Shown: positions 8,045-17,091, counted from the first letter of the stretch. The stretch: DNA of 64,000 nucleotides from Lachnocurva sp029100405 (GCA_046263755.1 JBJYZC010000015.1:1-64000); one strand, 5' to 3'. Translations and numbers: made by a program. Notes: generated by a model from the letters alone, not told the origin.

Positions 8045-9739
8045 TTAATACTGATCCGGCAGATCGTTCTCGAGAAGGATGTATTTATGCCCTCTGTCCT
8101 TGATCTGATAAGCGAATTTCATGGCATCCTCGAGGAGTGTGAAACTATAGAGTTTCTTCTCCGGGAAGCCGGAATCCAGGGCACCCTTTCGGATGGCCTC
8201 GCGGTTGGCATGGCCGACCGTCAGGATATAGTCGCAGCAATCAGCCGCATAAGTGCCGAACTTATAATTGAATTCTTCCTGGCGATCGCCGAGTTCGATC
8301 ATTCCCGGCGTCACAAGGATCCGCACACCATCAAAAAGTTTCAAGGTCTCGACCGCCGCCTTGGATCCAACCGGATTTGAATTATAGGCGTCATCGATGA
8401 TGGTTGCAAGAGCATTCTCACGCATCTGCATGCGGTGCTCCACCGGCTGGATGCGGCGGACCGGAACACGGAGTTCCTCTAAGGACATACCCAATTCATA
8501 AGCAACCGCCAGGGCGCCGACCACGTTGATGACATTGTGGGCGCCGATCAGCCGCATCTGGTAGCGCTGAGATTCCCCGGACGGTGTGACAAATGTAAAC
8601 CCTGTCCCTTGGCGGGATACTTCAATATTTTCTGCCCGATAACCGGAAAGTTTTACAGAAGCTGAAGCGGCCTTGTCTGCTTTCGCGTCTTCTGTCGAGG
8701 CAGCAGAGCTTCCGGTAGAATAGGAAACGATCTGCTCCGGCCTGTATTTCTTCGCATTCTCCTTTATATAGTCGTTATCCATATTCAGGAAGATCTTGCC
8801 CTTCTTTGGCAGGGCATCGGCGAGCTCGAACTTGGTCTTTACGATATTCTCCATGTTGAAGAAGGTGTCCAGGTGCTGAGGGCCGATGGCCGTGATCACG
8901 CCCAGATCCGGATGCGCAATGTCGCAGATTTCCTTGATATCGCCGACGTGACGGGCGCCCATCTCACAGAGGAAGATCTCATGAGTCGGTTTCAGCGAAG
9001 AACGAACCGTCTTCACTACGCCCATCGGTGTATTGTAATTGCCCGGTGTCATCAGAACATTGAAATGGTCCCGAAGGAGAGTGTTGAGATAGAACTTGAC
9101 GCTGGTCTTTCCATAGGATCCTGTGATCCCGATGACCGTAAGGTCCGGATTCTCAGAAAGGATCCGCTTGGCATCATTGATGTAATGCCTGTTAATCGCC
9201 TCTTCCATCGGATGGTTGATGGTGTTCGAAAGCATAATGACAAAAGCCTGAATGCTGGTCAGAAGAGCAAAGACCGCAAGGAAAAGGCCCAAAGCAGCGC
9301 TTATACAAAGAAGAATCCCGGCAGCCCCGAAGGCCTTATTCTCCGACGAAAAGCGGACCAGACAGAGAATTGCTGCAAGAAGAGGGATTCCATAAGAAAG
9401 GATCCCGTCCGTCACAAGTAACCGCTTCACCCGCATGGTGAAAACCAGCTTTTTCTTTTTTAAATACCGCTTCAAAAAGCGGAAATAGTAGATGGAAAAT
9501 CCCGTCAAAAAGTAACTTATGATCAGAAGAACAGGATTTTTCAGAAGTCCTCCCAGGACAGCCAAAAGCCCCTGGAGGATCAAAACGCCCTGTCTTTTCC
9601 AGTTCTGCCGAAGCCAGGGGAGCATTTCCCTGTTTCGATACGTATTGAGCTGGAACATATGCATATTGTAGCGGCAGACATACCAGGAGAGGATCGCCTC
9701 AAGAAGAATGCCGATCAGAAGTAAAATCAAAGCTAACAA
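8045..9739 (-). CDS. murF: UDP-MurNAc-tripeptide--D-Ala-D-Ala ligase with membrane N-terminus
   Basis: MurF joins D-Ala-D-Ala to UDP-MurNAc-tripeptide, the last cytoplasmic step before lipid I. The 564-residue product carries about four hydrophobic segments in the first ~160 residues, then the Mur ligase core with P-loop GSYGKTS, central NMDNDYIKENA and C-terminal VEHRMQ and DDAYNSNP motifs. Between the central and C-terminal parts an Ala/Ser/Lys-rich insertion (SSAASTEDAKADKAAS) is unusual. The start is TTG, overlapping the TGA of the upstream hydrolase gene, with AAAGGAGAGG before it. Membrane-anchored MurF forms occur in some Clostridia. Confidence 0.92.
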   Translation of the reverse strand: MLALILLLIGILLEAILSWYVCRYNMHMFQLNTYRNREMLPWLRQNWKRQGVLILQGLLAVLGGLLKNPVLLIISYFLTGFSIYYFRFLKRYLKKKKLVFTMRVKRLLVTDGILSYGIPLLAAILCLVRFSSENKAFGAAGILLCISAALGLFLAVFALLTSIQAFVIMLSNTINHPMEEAINRHYINDAKRILSENPDLTVIGITGSYGKTSVKFYLNTLLRDHFNVLMTPGNYNTPMGVVKTVRSSLKPTHEIFLCEMGARHVGDIKEICDIAHPDLGVITAIGPQHLDTFFNMENIVKTKFELADALPKKGKIFLNMDNDYIKENAKKYRPEQIVSYSTGSSAASTEDAKADKAASASVKLSGYRAENIEVSRQGTGFTFVTPSGESQRYQMRLIGAHNVINVVGALAVAYELGMSLEELRVPVRRIQPVEHRMQMRENALATIIDDAYNSNPVGSKAAVETLKLFDGVRILVTPGMIELGDRQEEFNYKFGTYAADCCDYILTVGHANREAIRKGALDSGFPEKKLYSFTLLEDAMKFAYQIKDRGHKYILLENDLPDQY

Positions 9740-9740
9740 A

Positions 9741-10523
9741 TCAAACCTCTCCTTTCAAATAAGAACCAAGGATTCGAAAAAAGAGCGGCTGATTCTCCAG
9801 AAAAGAGAAATGACCGGTATTGGGGATCACCGTCAGGCCGGCATGGGGGATCTCTCTCTCCATCTTCTGCCCGTCCGAAAGCGGCGTTGCCGTATCCTTG
9901 TCTCCCCAGATCAAAAGGGTATCTTCCCGAATCAGAGGAAGTTTGTCGCTCAGGTCTTCATTTACCGCCATCACAAGGGCCTTCTTCATCAGAGGGCTTG
10001 CATTTCGATAGTCAGCGGAACCCTGACGGCTCTTCCAATCCTCCACAAGATCAGGGAAAAATTCCGTTAAGAGGCGGGTCGCCATCAGCTTTTTCATCCG
10101 CTTGTAACGGCGGATCTTCCTTTCCTGCTTTTTGGTCTTGACCGGCAAAATCCCGGCCGCATCCACAAGAACGATCCGGTCGATCCGGAATTCCTCCTGA
10201 TGACGGGCTGACAGGCGGATGATCACACGGCCGCCGTAAGAATGGCCCATTAGAACTGCATGATGGATGTCCAATGCCTTCATGAATTTCAAAAAGAAAT
10301 CCACATAATGCTCCACATCCCACGCTTCCTCCGGTTCTTCAGAATTGCCAAAGCCCGGAAAATCGAACTGAATCACCCGGTATTGATCCGAAAGAAACTG
10401 AGCCGCATTGTCATAAAGGCTGCATTTTGTACCCCAGCCCTGCAGAATAACGACTGTTTCATCCCGTTCCGGATCTCCCGTTACTTTATAATAAATCACT
10501 TTCCCATCAATGGTCAGATCCAT
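9741..10523 (-). CDS. Alpha/beta hydrolase
   Basis: A 260-residue alpha/beta-hydrolase-fold enzyme. The nucleophile elbow GHSYGGR (~residue 94-100), an acid in the WGDKD segment and the catalytic His in NTGHFSF fit the Ser-Asp-His triad; WGTKCSLYD supplies the oxyanion region. The substrate is unknown. It is the first gene of the murF-ddl operon and its stop codon overlaps the murF start, so a role in envelope metabolism is a fair inference, not shown by sequence. Confidence 0.88.
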   Translation of the reverse strand: MDLTIDGKVIYYKVTGDPERDETVVILQGWGTKCSLYDNAAQFLSDQYRVIQFDFPGFGNSEEPEEAWDVEHYVDFFLKFMKALDIHHAVLMGHSYGGRVIIRLSARHQEEFRIDRIVLVDAAGILPVKTKKQERKIRRYKRMKKLMATRLLTEFFPDLVEDWKSRQGSADYRNASPLMKKALVMAVNEDLSDKLPLIREDTLLIWGDKDTATPLSDGQKMEREIPHAGLTVIPNTGHFSFLENQPLFFRILGSYLKGEV

Positions 10524-10722
10524 AGCGTCCTGCTTTCTTTATCATTCTGCCTTGCATAGATGCCTAAGCTGCAATATTCCGTAAAAGCCCTGTATTGAAT
10601 TTCTCACAGGTTCCGGCTTGGGCTTTCCTTACCGGATTCCGGTCACCTGGTAAGCAAAGCAAGGTGCGGCGCTATTATATCATATTGGAATGGAAATTTG
10701 TGGAAATATCCTTTATCCCCCG

Positions 10723-10880
10723 TCAAAAGATCCGGATTCCAAATGGATCCTTTCGCGAGTGCTCCATGTCAGAAAATCCGGATCCAAAAGGGATCCTTTC
10801 GCAGGCGCTCCATATCAGAAAATCCGGATCCAAAAGGGATCCTTTCGCAGGCGCTCCATGTCAGAAGATCCAGATCTCCA
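10723..10880 (-). repeat. 46-bp tandem duplication of a gene 3' end
   Basis: Units beginning TCA(A/G)AA at 10723, 10769, 10815 and 10861 are exactly 46 bp apart. The unit at 10861 is the stop codon and last codons of the regulator gene; three copies lie downstream. The period is not a multiple of three, so coding is not preserved. Copies two and three are nearly identical and contain GGATCC twice. Confidence 0.9.
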
Positions 10881-12111
10881 GCGGTTTGTTTCGGAAGTCT
10901 TCCGGCGTTGATGCCAGGCAGTCTTCCTGTCGTAAGGTCCGATAGAGCCGATTCAATTCCTGACAGCGTCTTTCCTCGCTCCAGCCCTCCGTTCTCGCCA
11001 GAAGCTGGATTCTTAAACGTGTAATATGGATATAAAGGGAGAGATCCAGATGGCGCCGCGCCAGAAAAAGGCAGCGTTCCAGAAGCCGGCTGGCTTCGCC
11101 CCGCCGGTTCATGACAAAGGCCATCCAGGCAATGTTATAGCAGAGAACGCCTTCTTCGTGGAGATCGTCCGCATCCTGTCCGGGTCTGGCATGAAGTGTC
11201 TCATAGAGGTGAATCAGAAAACGAAGGCCCTTTTCCTGATTTCCCTGCTGGAAATGGAAGAGGCCATACATATTCAATAAAACGATATCGACATGCAAAA
11301 GGCAGTCCGAAGACAGAAGAATTTCCTCCAGAAGAAGCCCGTCTTCGCTTGCCTGCTCATCACGTCCTGAAAATGTAGACCAGGACAGACTTTTTTCATT
11401 TAATTCCGGCCAACGCATATGTAAGAGATTCTCTAACTGCATGCCGAAAGCATGCTCCGCCTCGAAATAATCCCTTCTGCTCTTCTCAAACAGAGCTGCT
11501 TTCTCTGCGGAAGCCTGTCTCCAATCCCGATAGCTGGTCCTGCCTTCCGGCCCGACCAGAGCCCATTCGGAATTTTCATGGACCATCTGAACCTTGACGC
11601 TTTCTCCCGAAAGCACCTGGGTCTTCATATTCTGCAGCCAAACCTGCTTTAAGATAAGTTCTCCCGCTTGAATATAATACGAAGAAAGCGGTATCCTATC
11701 CCCCATATTCTGAACCATCTCTTTGGCTGCCAGCAAATATTTGTCTGCCCGATCCGTCTTTTCGTAACGCAGTTCCGCAAATGCATTAGCAACCAGATTC
11801 AAGACCTCCCTTTCTCTCATCCTCTGCTCTGCATCGCTTTTCCTCTTTTTTTCTTCCTTTTCACGCATACGAATACACACTGCGTGACTTCTCAGTGCAT
11901 CCGCTGTATGAGGATCCAGCCCCAGGTCCAGATAGCGGTCCAGAATCTTTTCCAAGATCCGTTCGGTTGGAATCGACTCCCCTTTTTCCAACCGTTTCAG
12001 CACACCGCTGTCGCAAACCTCACAAGTTACGTCCTCGATTCCAAGTTTCATCCCCTCGCGAATGTTGCAAAATAAATCCCCGTAAAGCTTCTTCTCGTGC
12101 TCAAGATTCAT
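10861..12111 (-). CDS. Putative HTH regulator with TPR-like helical region
   Basis: I do not recognise a named family. The first ~65 residues look like a degenerate XRE-type helix-turn-helix (LKRLEKGESIPTERILEKIL resembles the end of such domains), and the remaining ~350 residues are mostly amphipathic helices without membrane segments, as in Rgg/PlcR-type peptide-responsive regulators with TPR repeats. A highly charged stretch (REKEEKKRKSDAEQR) separates the parts. ATG follows GGGAGG. No peptide pheromone gene is evident beside it. Its 3' end is triplicated downstream. Confidence 0.6.
   Translation of the reverse strand: MNLEHEKKLYGDLFCNIREGMKLGIEDVTCEVCDSGVLKRLEKGESIPTERILEKILDRYLDLGLDPHTADALRSHAVCIRMREKEEKKRKSDAEQRMREREVLNLVANAFAELRYEKTDRADKYLLAAKEMVQNMGDRIPLSSYYIQAGELILKQVWLQNMKTQVLSGESVKVQMVHENSEWALVGPEGRTSYRDWRQASAEKAALFEKSRRDYFEAEHAFGMQLENLLHMRWPELNEKSLSWSTFSGRDEQASEDGLLLEEILLSSDCLLHVDIVLLNMYGLFHFQQGNQEKGLRFLIHLYETLHARPGQDADDLHEEGVLCYNIAWMAFVMNRRGEASRLLERCLFLARRHLDLSLYIHITRLRIQLLARTEGWSEERRCQELNRLYRTLRQEDCLASTPEDFRNKPLEIWIF
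11369..11381 (+). repeat. Diverged copy of 12-mer motif (GAAAATGTAGACC)
   Basis: Inside the regulator gene, opposite strand; the variant GAAAATGTAGACC also occurs inverted at 61323. Confidence 0.4.
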
Positions 12112-12516
12112 ATCTCCCTCCCGGTTTCAGTTATTGTCCCACTTGTTCTTTGCCCCCGCAAAGAAAGACCCATGCCCCTAGCTCCGGAAAATCAGATTTT
12201 CTTTCATTCTGCCCCCCTGCAGACGAAAGTGATTGCAAGCTTATGATCTCAATGTCAACCCCCTTCCTGCATTCCTTTTTGATTCCGGAGAAATGCGGCA
12301 ATACTGTAACGAAATTTAGTATACAGAACGTGTATTTCTATTGACAAGAGTAATCTCAGTCCATTCGAATTTTCTATTATTTTAACAAATTTTTGCTATG
12401 TATTTTTATCACATTTTATGGTCAATCAAAAATGATGGCTCATGTAATTACACACTTGCGTAAAATGTAATTATAAAGAGCTTTACTTGAGTTAATTTCA
12501 ATCTTAAAAAAAAGGC
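12112..12516. other. Gene-free region upstream of the regulator
   Basis: About 400 bp with an AT-rich right half (12350-12510). No start with a ribosome site is seen. It should contain the promoter of the regulator gene, which I could not place with confidence. Confidence 0.4.
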
Positions 12517-12542
12517 GGGTGGAAGCAGCTCTGCTTCCACCC
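12517..12542 (-). terminator. Terminator after hpf
   Basis: GGGTGGAAGCAG pairs perfectly with CTGCTTCCACCC; the minus strand continues into GCC and eight T residues. Confidence 0.85.
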
Positions 12543-12636
12543 AATCTCTTTTTTCATGTGATACGTCGATATGACCAGTCTTCCCTCTGACTCATGCCAT
12601 ATCTCAAGATGTCGATTCCATGTCAATTGTCACTCT

Positions 12637-12648
12637 GGTCTATATTTC
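12637..12648 (-). repeat. Exact 12-mer motif GAAATATAGACC (minus strand)
   Basis: The only exact copy in the minus orientation; it lies between the hpf stop codon and its terminator. Confidence 0.8.
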
Positions 12649-12658
12649 CCGGTAAAAG

Positions 12659-13192
12659 TTACATGTCTTCCGGCTCGATCAGCCCATAGGTATTGCCACG
12701 GCGCTTATAAACGACGTTGACTTCGTCTGTCTCCGCATTCTTGAATACGAAGAAGTCGTGGCCCAAAAGTTCCATCTGGATGCAGGCATCCTCTGCATAC
12801 ATCGGCTTGATATCGAATTTCTTATCACGAATGATGCGGACTGCCTCCTCTTCGCCGGCATCCTTCTCGAGATATTCTTCACTGAATAATCTTCTGGCTT
12901 CCTGCTTCTCATCTACCAGCTTATGGCGGTATTTCCGAAGCTGTCTCTCGATCGTCTCAACTGCCAGATCAATCGATACATACATATCATTGGAAACCTG
13001 TTCGGAACGGATGGTCTTGCCCTTCATCGGGATTGTGACCTCGATCTTCTGACGTTCCTTCTCTACACTCATGGTTACTCGTGCCGGTGTGTCTTCTTTG
13101 AAATACCGGTCCAACTTCGACAGCTTCTCCTCCACTGCTGCCTTCAATCCATCTGTAAGTTCAATGTTACGGCCTGTGATTTGAAGTTTCAT
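12659..13192 (-). CDS. hpf: Ribosome hibernation promoting factor, long form
   Basis: Long HPF (177 aa from the chosen start) dimerises 70S ribosomes into 100S particles in resting cells. The N-terminal S30AE domain (MKLQITGRNIELTD to ~residue 100) and the C-terminal dimerisation domain (KKFDIKPMYAEDACIQMELLGHDFFVF) are both present. The ATG at 13192 lies nine bases after AAAGGGG; an in-frame TTG three codons earlier is too close to it. Single gene with its own promoter and terminator. Confidence 0.95.
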   Translation of the reverse strand: MKLQITGRNIELTDGLKAAVEEKLSKLDRYFKEDTPARVTMSVEKERQKIEVTIPMKGKTIRSEQVSNDMYVSIDLAVETIERQLRKYRHKLVDEKQEARRLFSEEYLEKDAGEEEAVRIIRDKKFDIKPMYAEDACIQMELLGHDFFVFKNAETDEVNVVYKRRGNTYGLIEPEDM

Positions 13193-13277
13193 ATGTATCA
13201 ACCCCTTTGTTTAAATTTGATAAATCCCTTGTTGATAGGTAATTATTAGTAGTTCTTTTTGGATTTATCATGATTTC

Positions 13278-13306
13278 ATTATAGACAACCTCAAGTAGCC
13301 TTACAA
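13278..13306 (-). promoter_or_regulatory. hpf promoter
   Basis: Minus-strand TTGTAA, 17-bp spacer, TATAAT. Confidence 0.7.
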
Positions 13307-13339
13307 TGCTTTTTCAATAAATTTTCAGAAATTTTATGC

Positions 13340-13368
13340 TTGACAAATGAATTGATTTGACATATTAG
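13340..13368 (+). promoter_or_regulatory. Promoter of the SDR gene
   Basis: TTGACA, 17-bp spacer, TATTAG. The ~145-nt leader that follows includes a hairpin. Confidence 0.55.
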
Positions 13369-13436
13369 ATGTGATCTGAAGGCAAAAGTCCCTGATCCAA
13401 GCTTTCTCGCATGGGTTATAAAAAGGTGGGCTATCA

Positions 13437-13470
13437 TCCTCACGGTGAAAACCGTGGGTTTTCTCGTCCA
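13437..13470 (+). promoter_or_regulatory. Leader hairpin before the SDR gene
   Basis: CTCACGG and CCGTGGG enclose TGAAAA and are followed by GTTTTCTC. It looks like a weak terminator or attenuator inside the leader; no riboswitch class was recognised. Confidence 0.4.
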
Positions 13471-13520
13471 CATGGTTTATAATATCCTTCATAAAATCCG
13501 AATTTTCAGGAGGTCATCTC

Positions 13521-14285
13521 ATGATTGAAGCAGCAAATATAACCCCTGTCCACGGCAAAACCGCCTTCCTTACCGGGGCTTCCCGCGGTATCGGCGCCGG
13601 CATTGCCCGTGCATTGGCAAGCGACGGCTATTCGCTCGGTCTCTGCTGTGAGAAAAATTTAGACCGTCTCGAAGCTTTGAAGCACGAGCTCACTCAAGGC
13701 TACGGCGTAACCGTCGAAAGCTATATGTTCGACGTAAGCGATCCAACCGCCGTTTCCATGGCAGCCTCTGATTTTCTGGAAAAGTTCGGTCATATCGACG
13801 TCCTCATCAACAATGCCGGTATCTCTGTTGTCGGCCTTCTGGATGACCTGGATGATGTCAGCTGGAACCGGATTCTTTCCGTCAACCTCTCCTCTGCCTT
13901 CTATAGCTATAAAGCCTTCTCCAGGGCTTTCCTCCAGCAGAAGTCCGGAGATATCATCAATATTTCTTCCATGTGGGGGTCTGTCGGTGCCTCCTGTGAG
14001 GCGGCATACTCTGCCAGCAAGGGCGGCCTCAACGCTCTGACCCGATCCCTCGGCAAGGAGCTGGCTCCCTCCGGTATCCGTGTCAATGCCATCTCCTGCG
14101 GTATCATTGACACCGATATGAACCGGGAGCATTTCACGGAAGAAGATCTTATGGCATTAAAAGAAGACGTCCCCATGGGACGTCTTGGAAATCCTGCCGA
14201 TGTCGGACAGGCTGTATTATCCATTCTTCACGGAAGCAGCTATCTCACAGCCCAAGTCATTGAACTGGATGGAGGATATATCTGA
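13521..14285 (+). CDS. SDR-family oxidoreductase, FabG-like
   Basis: A classical short-chain dehydrogenase/reductase of 254 aa. The NAD(P)-binding TGASRGIG (~residue 16-23), NNAG (~95), the catalytic Ser in NISS, Tyr and Lys in YSASKGG, and the C-terminal ELDGGYI are all present. The overall pattern is that of 3-oxoacyl-ACP reductase, but no fatty-acid genes are nearby, so the substrate is open. AGGAGG lies seven bases before the ATG. Its last codons and stop are repeated twice downstream. Confidence 0.88.
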   Translation: MIEAANITPVHGKTAFLTGASRGIGAGIARALASDGYSLGLCCEKNLDRLEALKHELTQGYGVTVESYMFDVSDPTAVSMAASDFLEKFGHIDVLINNAGISVVGLLDDLDDVSWNRILSVNLSSAFYSYKAFSRAFLQQKSGDIINISSMWGSVGASCEAAYSASKGGLNALTRSLGKELAPSGIRVNAISCGIIDTDMNREHFTEEDLMALKEDVPMGRLGNPADVGQAVLSILHGSSYLTAQVIELDGGYI

Positions 14286-14405
14286 TTTAGCAGCAGAAGA
14301 CCGGCAACAATGGTCTCCTTATCCAGGAACTGGATGGAGGATATATCTGATTCGGCAGTCCAGGTCGGTCATTGAACTGAATGCAGGATATATCTGATTC
14401 GGCAG
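14261..14405 (+). repeat. Tandem duplication of the SDR gene 3' end
   Basis: GAACTGGATGGAGGATATAT plus TCTGATT (last seven codons, stop and beyond) starts at 14262, 14327 and 14374 (spacing 65 and 47 bp). The second and third copies share TTCGGCAGTC after the stop. Confidence 0.85.
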
Positions 14406-14419
14406 TCTAATTCCCGAGT

Positions 14420-15181
14420 TCAGCTCAACTCGGCATATTTTCCCAGGAAAGCCCGGGTCCTCTCGTTATCTGAGTTAAACAGTTTCTCCGGCGTCGTTTC
14501 TTCGACGATCCTGCCCTGATCCATGAAAATCATCCGGTCGGAAACATCCCGGGCGAAGGTCATCTCGTGGGTGACGATCACCATGGTCATCTTCTCAGCC
14601 GCAAGTTCCTTAATGACCTTCAGAATCTCCAAGGTCATTTCCGGATCCAGCGCAGATGTCGGCTCGTCAAAAAAGAGAATTTGCGGTTTCATTGCCAGTG
14701 CCCTGGCGATCCCGACTCTCTGCTTCTGTCCGCCGGAAAGCTCGCAAGGATAGGCATCCTCCCGGCCCTCCAGTCCCATCTTCTTGAGTAGTGTCTCTGC
14801 CTCCGCCGTCACTTCCGCCTTATCCCGCTTCTGCACCCGGATCGGCGCATCGATGATATTCCGAAGCACCGTAAAATGCGGAAACAAATTAAAGTTCTGG
14901 AAAACCAAACCAAAAGCTTCTCTCGCCTTCCTCTGCTCCTTCCTGGAAATATAGACCGCTCTTCCATTTTCTGAACTTACGATTTTCTGCCCCAGATAGG
15001 ACATCTCCCCGTCGTCCATGGTCTCCAGAAATGCGGCACAGCGAAGAAGCGTTGATTTGCCGGATCCGGACGGGCCGATAATACTTAAGACTTCGCCCTC
15101 ATTGACTGACAGATGGAGATCCCTCAGAACCGGAACGCCTCCAAAACTCTTTTTCACATGCTGCATCTCTAAAACATTCAT
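14420..15181 (-). CDS. Polar amino-acid ABC transporter, ATP-binding subunit
   Basis: A GlnQ/HisP-type ATPase (253 aa) that powers uptake of a polar amino acid. Walker A GPSGSGKST (~38-46), the Q-loop VFQNFNLF, signature LSGGQKQR and Walker B ILFFDEPTSALDPE are intact, as is the H-loop TH of VTHEM. It is the last gene of a binding protein-permease-ATPase operon on the minus strand. The amino acid transported cannot be told from this subunit. Confidence 0.93.
   Translation of the reverse strand: MNVLEMQHVKKSFGGVPVLRDLHLSVNEGEVLSIIGPSGSGKSTLLRCAAFLETMDDGEMSYLGQKIVSSENGRAVYISRKEQRKAREAFGLVFQNFNLFPHFTVLRNIIDAPIRVQKRDKAEVTAEAETLLKKMGLEGREDAYPCELSGGQKQRVGIARALAMKPQILFFDEPTSALDPEMTLEILKVIKELAAEKMTMVIVTHEMTFARDVSDRMIFMDQGRIVEETTPEKLFNSDNERTRAFLGKYAELS
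14946..14957 (+). repeat. Exact 12-mer motif GAAATATAGACC
   Basis: Inside the ATPase gene, antisense to it, where the gene reads AVYIS with an ATA-complement TAT. Confidence 0.8.
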
Positions 15182-15228
15182 TCTCTACTCCAATATCGAT
15201 CTATATTTCACATGCTGAATTATAGCCT

Positions 15229-15350
15229 GTCTTTTCGTCTTGTGGGCAGTCGCAGGCCGCCATAGTCCCTCTGTATTACTCAACCTGATGTCTTGCCTCT
15301 GTGGGCCAGTCTCAAGCCGCCATAGCCCCTCTGTATTACTCGACCTGGTA
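15229..15350 (-). repeat. 60-bp tandem duplication of the permease 3' end
   Basis: The segment GCCGCCATAG...CTCTGTATTACTC occurs with its TTA (stop complement) at 15276 and again at 15336, the true permease stop, exactly 60 bp apart. A partial third unit begins near 15229. Confidence 0.85.
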
Positions 15351-15992
15351 ATAGTTCATCTTCTTTTCGACCAGGTCCATAATGCCTGCAACAAGGGCAT
15401 TGAATACATAATAGAAGATCGCAGCAGCTACGAAGGGAACCATGCTGCGCTGGGAAGCGGCAATTGCCTTGGCTTCGGTAAACATTTCTGCATAGGCAAT
15501 GGAGAAAGCCAGGGAAGTATCCTTGACCAATGTGATGACCTCATTGGTGATGGATGGGAGCACCCGTTTCATGACCTGTGGCAGGATAATGGTGAGGAAT
15601 GTCTGGCTTTTACTATAGCCGAGGACTTCGGCCGCCTCATACTGGCCACGGGGCATAGAAGCGATTCCGCTCCGGTAAATCTCTGCAAAATAAGCTGCGT
15701 AATTCAGAGCGAAAGCGATGATGACTGCGGTTCCACGATAATTTGGGGAAAGAGTAAGGCCCAAGAGATAGTAGGGTCCGAAATATACCACCAAAAGCTG
15801 CAGCATCAGGGGCGTTCCGCGAAGGATGGAATTATAGACTCGCACTACATTTCGAAGAAGCGGATTTTTCGAAAGCCTGCCAAGGGCCAAAAGCAGGCCG
15901 AGGGGCAGAGAGAAGACCAAAGTCAGCACAAAAATCTGTATCGTTGTAAGCATACCGCCTGCCAGCTGCAGGCATATCGTTCCAAATGACAT
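15336..15992 (-). CDS. Polar amino-acid ABC transporter, permease subunit
   Basis: A 218-residue membrane protein of the HisMQ/GlnP family with about five hydrophobic segments, starting with LAGGMLTTIQIFVLTLVFS. The EAA loop that docks on the ATPase is seen as YEAAEVLGYSKSQTFLTIILPQ (residues ~130-150). It sits between the binding-protein and ATPase genes and probably forms a homodimeric channel. Confidence 0.93.
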   Translation of the reverse strand: MSFGTICLQLAGGMLTTIQIFVLTLVFSLPLGLLLALGRLSKNPLLRNVVRVYNSILRGTPLMLQLLVVYFGPYYLLGLTLSPNYRGTAVIIAFALNYAAYFAEIYRSGIASMPRGQYEAAEVLGYSKSQTFLTIILPQVMKRVLPSITNEVITLVKDTSLAFSIAYAEMFTEAKAIAASQRSMVPFVAAAIFYYVFNALVAGIMDLVEKKMNYYQVE

Positions 15993-16019
15993 AATAAAGT
16001 TCCCATCCTAGTTCTGTAT

Positions 16020-16165
16020 GATTCCGATCTGGCTGCTGTCTTCCGCACAGATCCGATCAGTCAGCCTTCTTCTGCATAGATCCGATCTGTCAGCTTTCTT
16101 CCGCATAGATCTGATCTATCTGCTTTCTTCCGTACAGATCCGATCAGTCAGCTTTCAAGATGCAG
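16020..16165 (-). repeat. 29-bp tandem duplication (x5) of the binding-protein gene 3' end
   Basis: Units of CTTCCGCACAGATCCGATCA type have equivalent positions at 16028, 16057, 16086, 16115 and 16144, every 29 bp. The last is the real stop codon and final Lys-Ala-Asp codons of the gene. Confidence 0.9.
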
Positions 16166-17091
16166 ACATCCGCGTCAAAATACTTCTCCGAGAGTTTTTT
16201 GAAGGTGCCATCTTTCACCAGTTCCTTCATAGCATCCTCAACCTTATCGCGAAGCTTGGTATTCCCCTTCTTAAAACCTACGGCGTACTGCTCGCTTGAG
16301 ATCTGATCATCAAGAATTTTGAAGGTGTCTTCCTTGCCTTTGATCTGATCCTTTGCCACAAAAATATCCATTGCAATGGCATCGACGGAGCCCTGCTCCA
16401 GATCCATCATTGCGGTATTGTAGTCAGCGGTGGTCAGCATATCCTTAAAAGAAGATTTCAGTTCCTTGTGATCATCGTCATTCAGGGCGCTCTCTGCGGA
16501 AGATTCCTTCTGGACTTCGACGGTCTTTCCGGCCAAGCCTTTCAAATCGGTGATCCCGGAGTCCTTCTTCACAACAACCACCTGGGAATTGTCCATGTAA
16601 GGGTCTGTCCAGGTGTACTGTTTTTCACGTCCGTTTATGGTGAAACCGTTCCAGAGACAGTCGACCGTTCCGGCATCCAGTTCCATATCCTTGGCATCCC
16701 AGTCTACCGGCTGATATTTCACTTTCATGCCCATCTTCTTTGCAGCTGCTTTTGCCATCTCCAGATCAAAGCCGGTGAAATTTCCATCATCATCCTTGTA
16801 GCCAAACGGCGGGAAGTTCTGGTCAAACCCTACGACCAGGGTATTGTCATCTGCTGTGTTCTTGGAAGATTTACTACCGCAGGCAGCCAGGCTGAAAATC
16901 ATACAAGCAGTCAGAGCCAGAGCTGCAACTTTCCGGAAGGATCGAAAGGATACTCCATGGGATAAGCTATGGGATGTTCTATTGGATACCCGATTGAATG
17001 TCTGATCGGATATCTGCTTGTCTTCTACTTGTCTCTTCTGATCTGCTGCTTTCCTCTCTGCTCCATACATGGCGACGGTCTTCCTTTCCAT
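16144..17091 (-). CDS. Amino-acid ABC transporter substrate-binding lipoprotein
   Basis: A family 3 solute-binding protein. The mature domain (~residues 80-315) shows VVGFDQNFPPFGYKDDDGNF, FDLEMAKAAAKKMG and the hinge AVGFKKGN, typical of polar amino-acid binders. A lipobox LAAC (Cys ~70) sits after a hydrophobic stretch. Odd: 50 extra residues rich in S, N, K and R precede the signal sequence, and no in-frame start lies closer to it; ATG codons at 17091 and 17070 are both possible. The insertion may be an expansion or a mis-set start. Confidence 0.88.
   Translation of the reverse strand: MERKTVAMYGAERKAADQKRQVEDKQISDQTFNRVSNRTSHSLSHGVSFRSFRKVAALALTACMIFSLAACGSKSSKNTADDNTLVVGFDQNFPPFGYKDDDGNFTGFDLEMAKAAAKKMGMKVKYQPVDWDAKDMELDAGTVDCLWNGFTINGREKQYTWTDPYMDNSQVVVVKKDSGITDLKGLAGKTVEVQKESSAESALNDDDHKELKSSFKDMLTTADYNTAMMDLEQGSVDAIAMDIFVAKDQIKGKEDTFKILDDQISSEQYAVGFKKGNTKLRDKVEDAMKELVKDGTFKKLSEKYFDADVCILKAD

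Noticed and set aside
10595..11024. Forward open frames over the 46-bp repeats
   Set aside because: They arise from the repeats and the antisense of the regulator gene; no ribosome sites.
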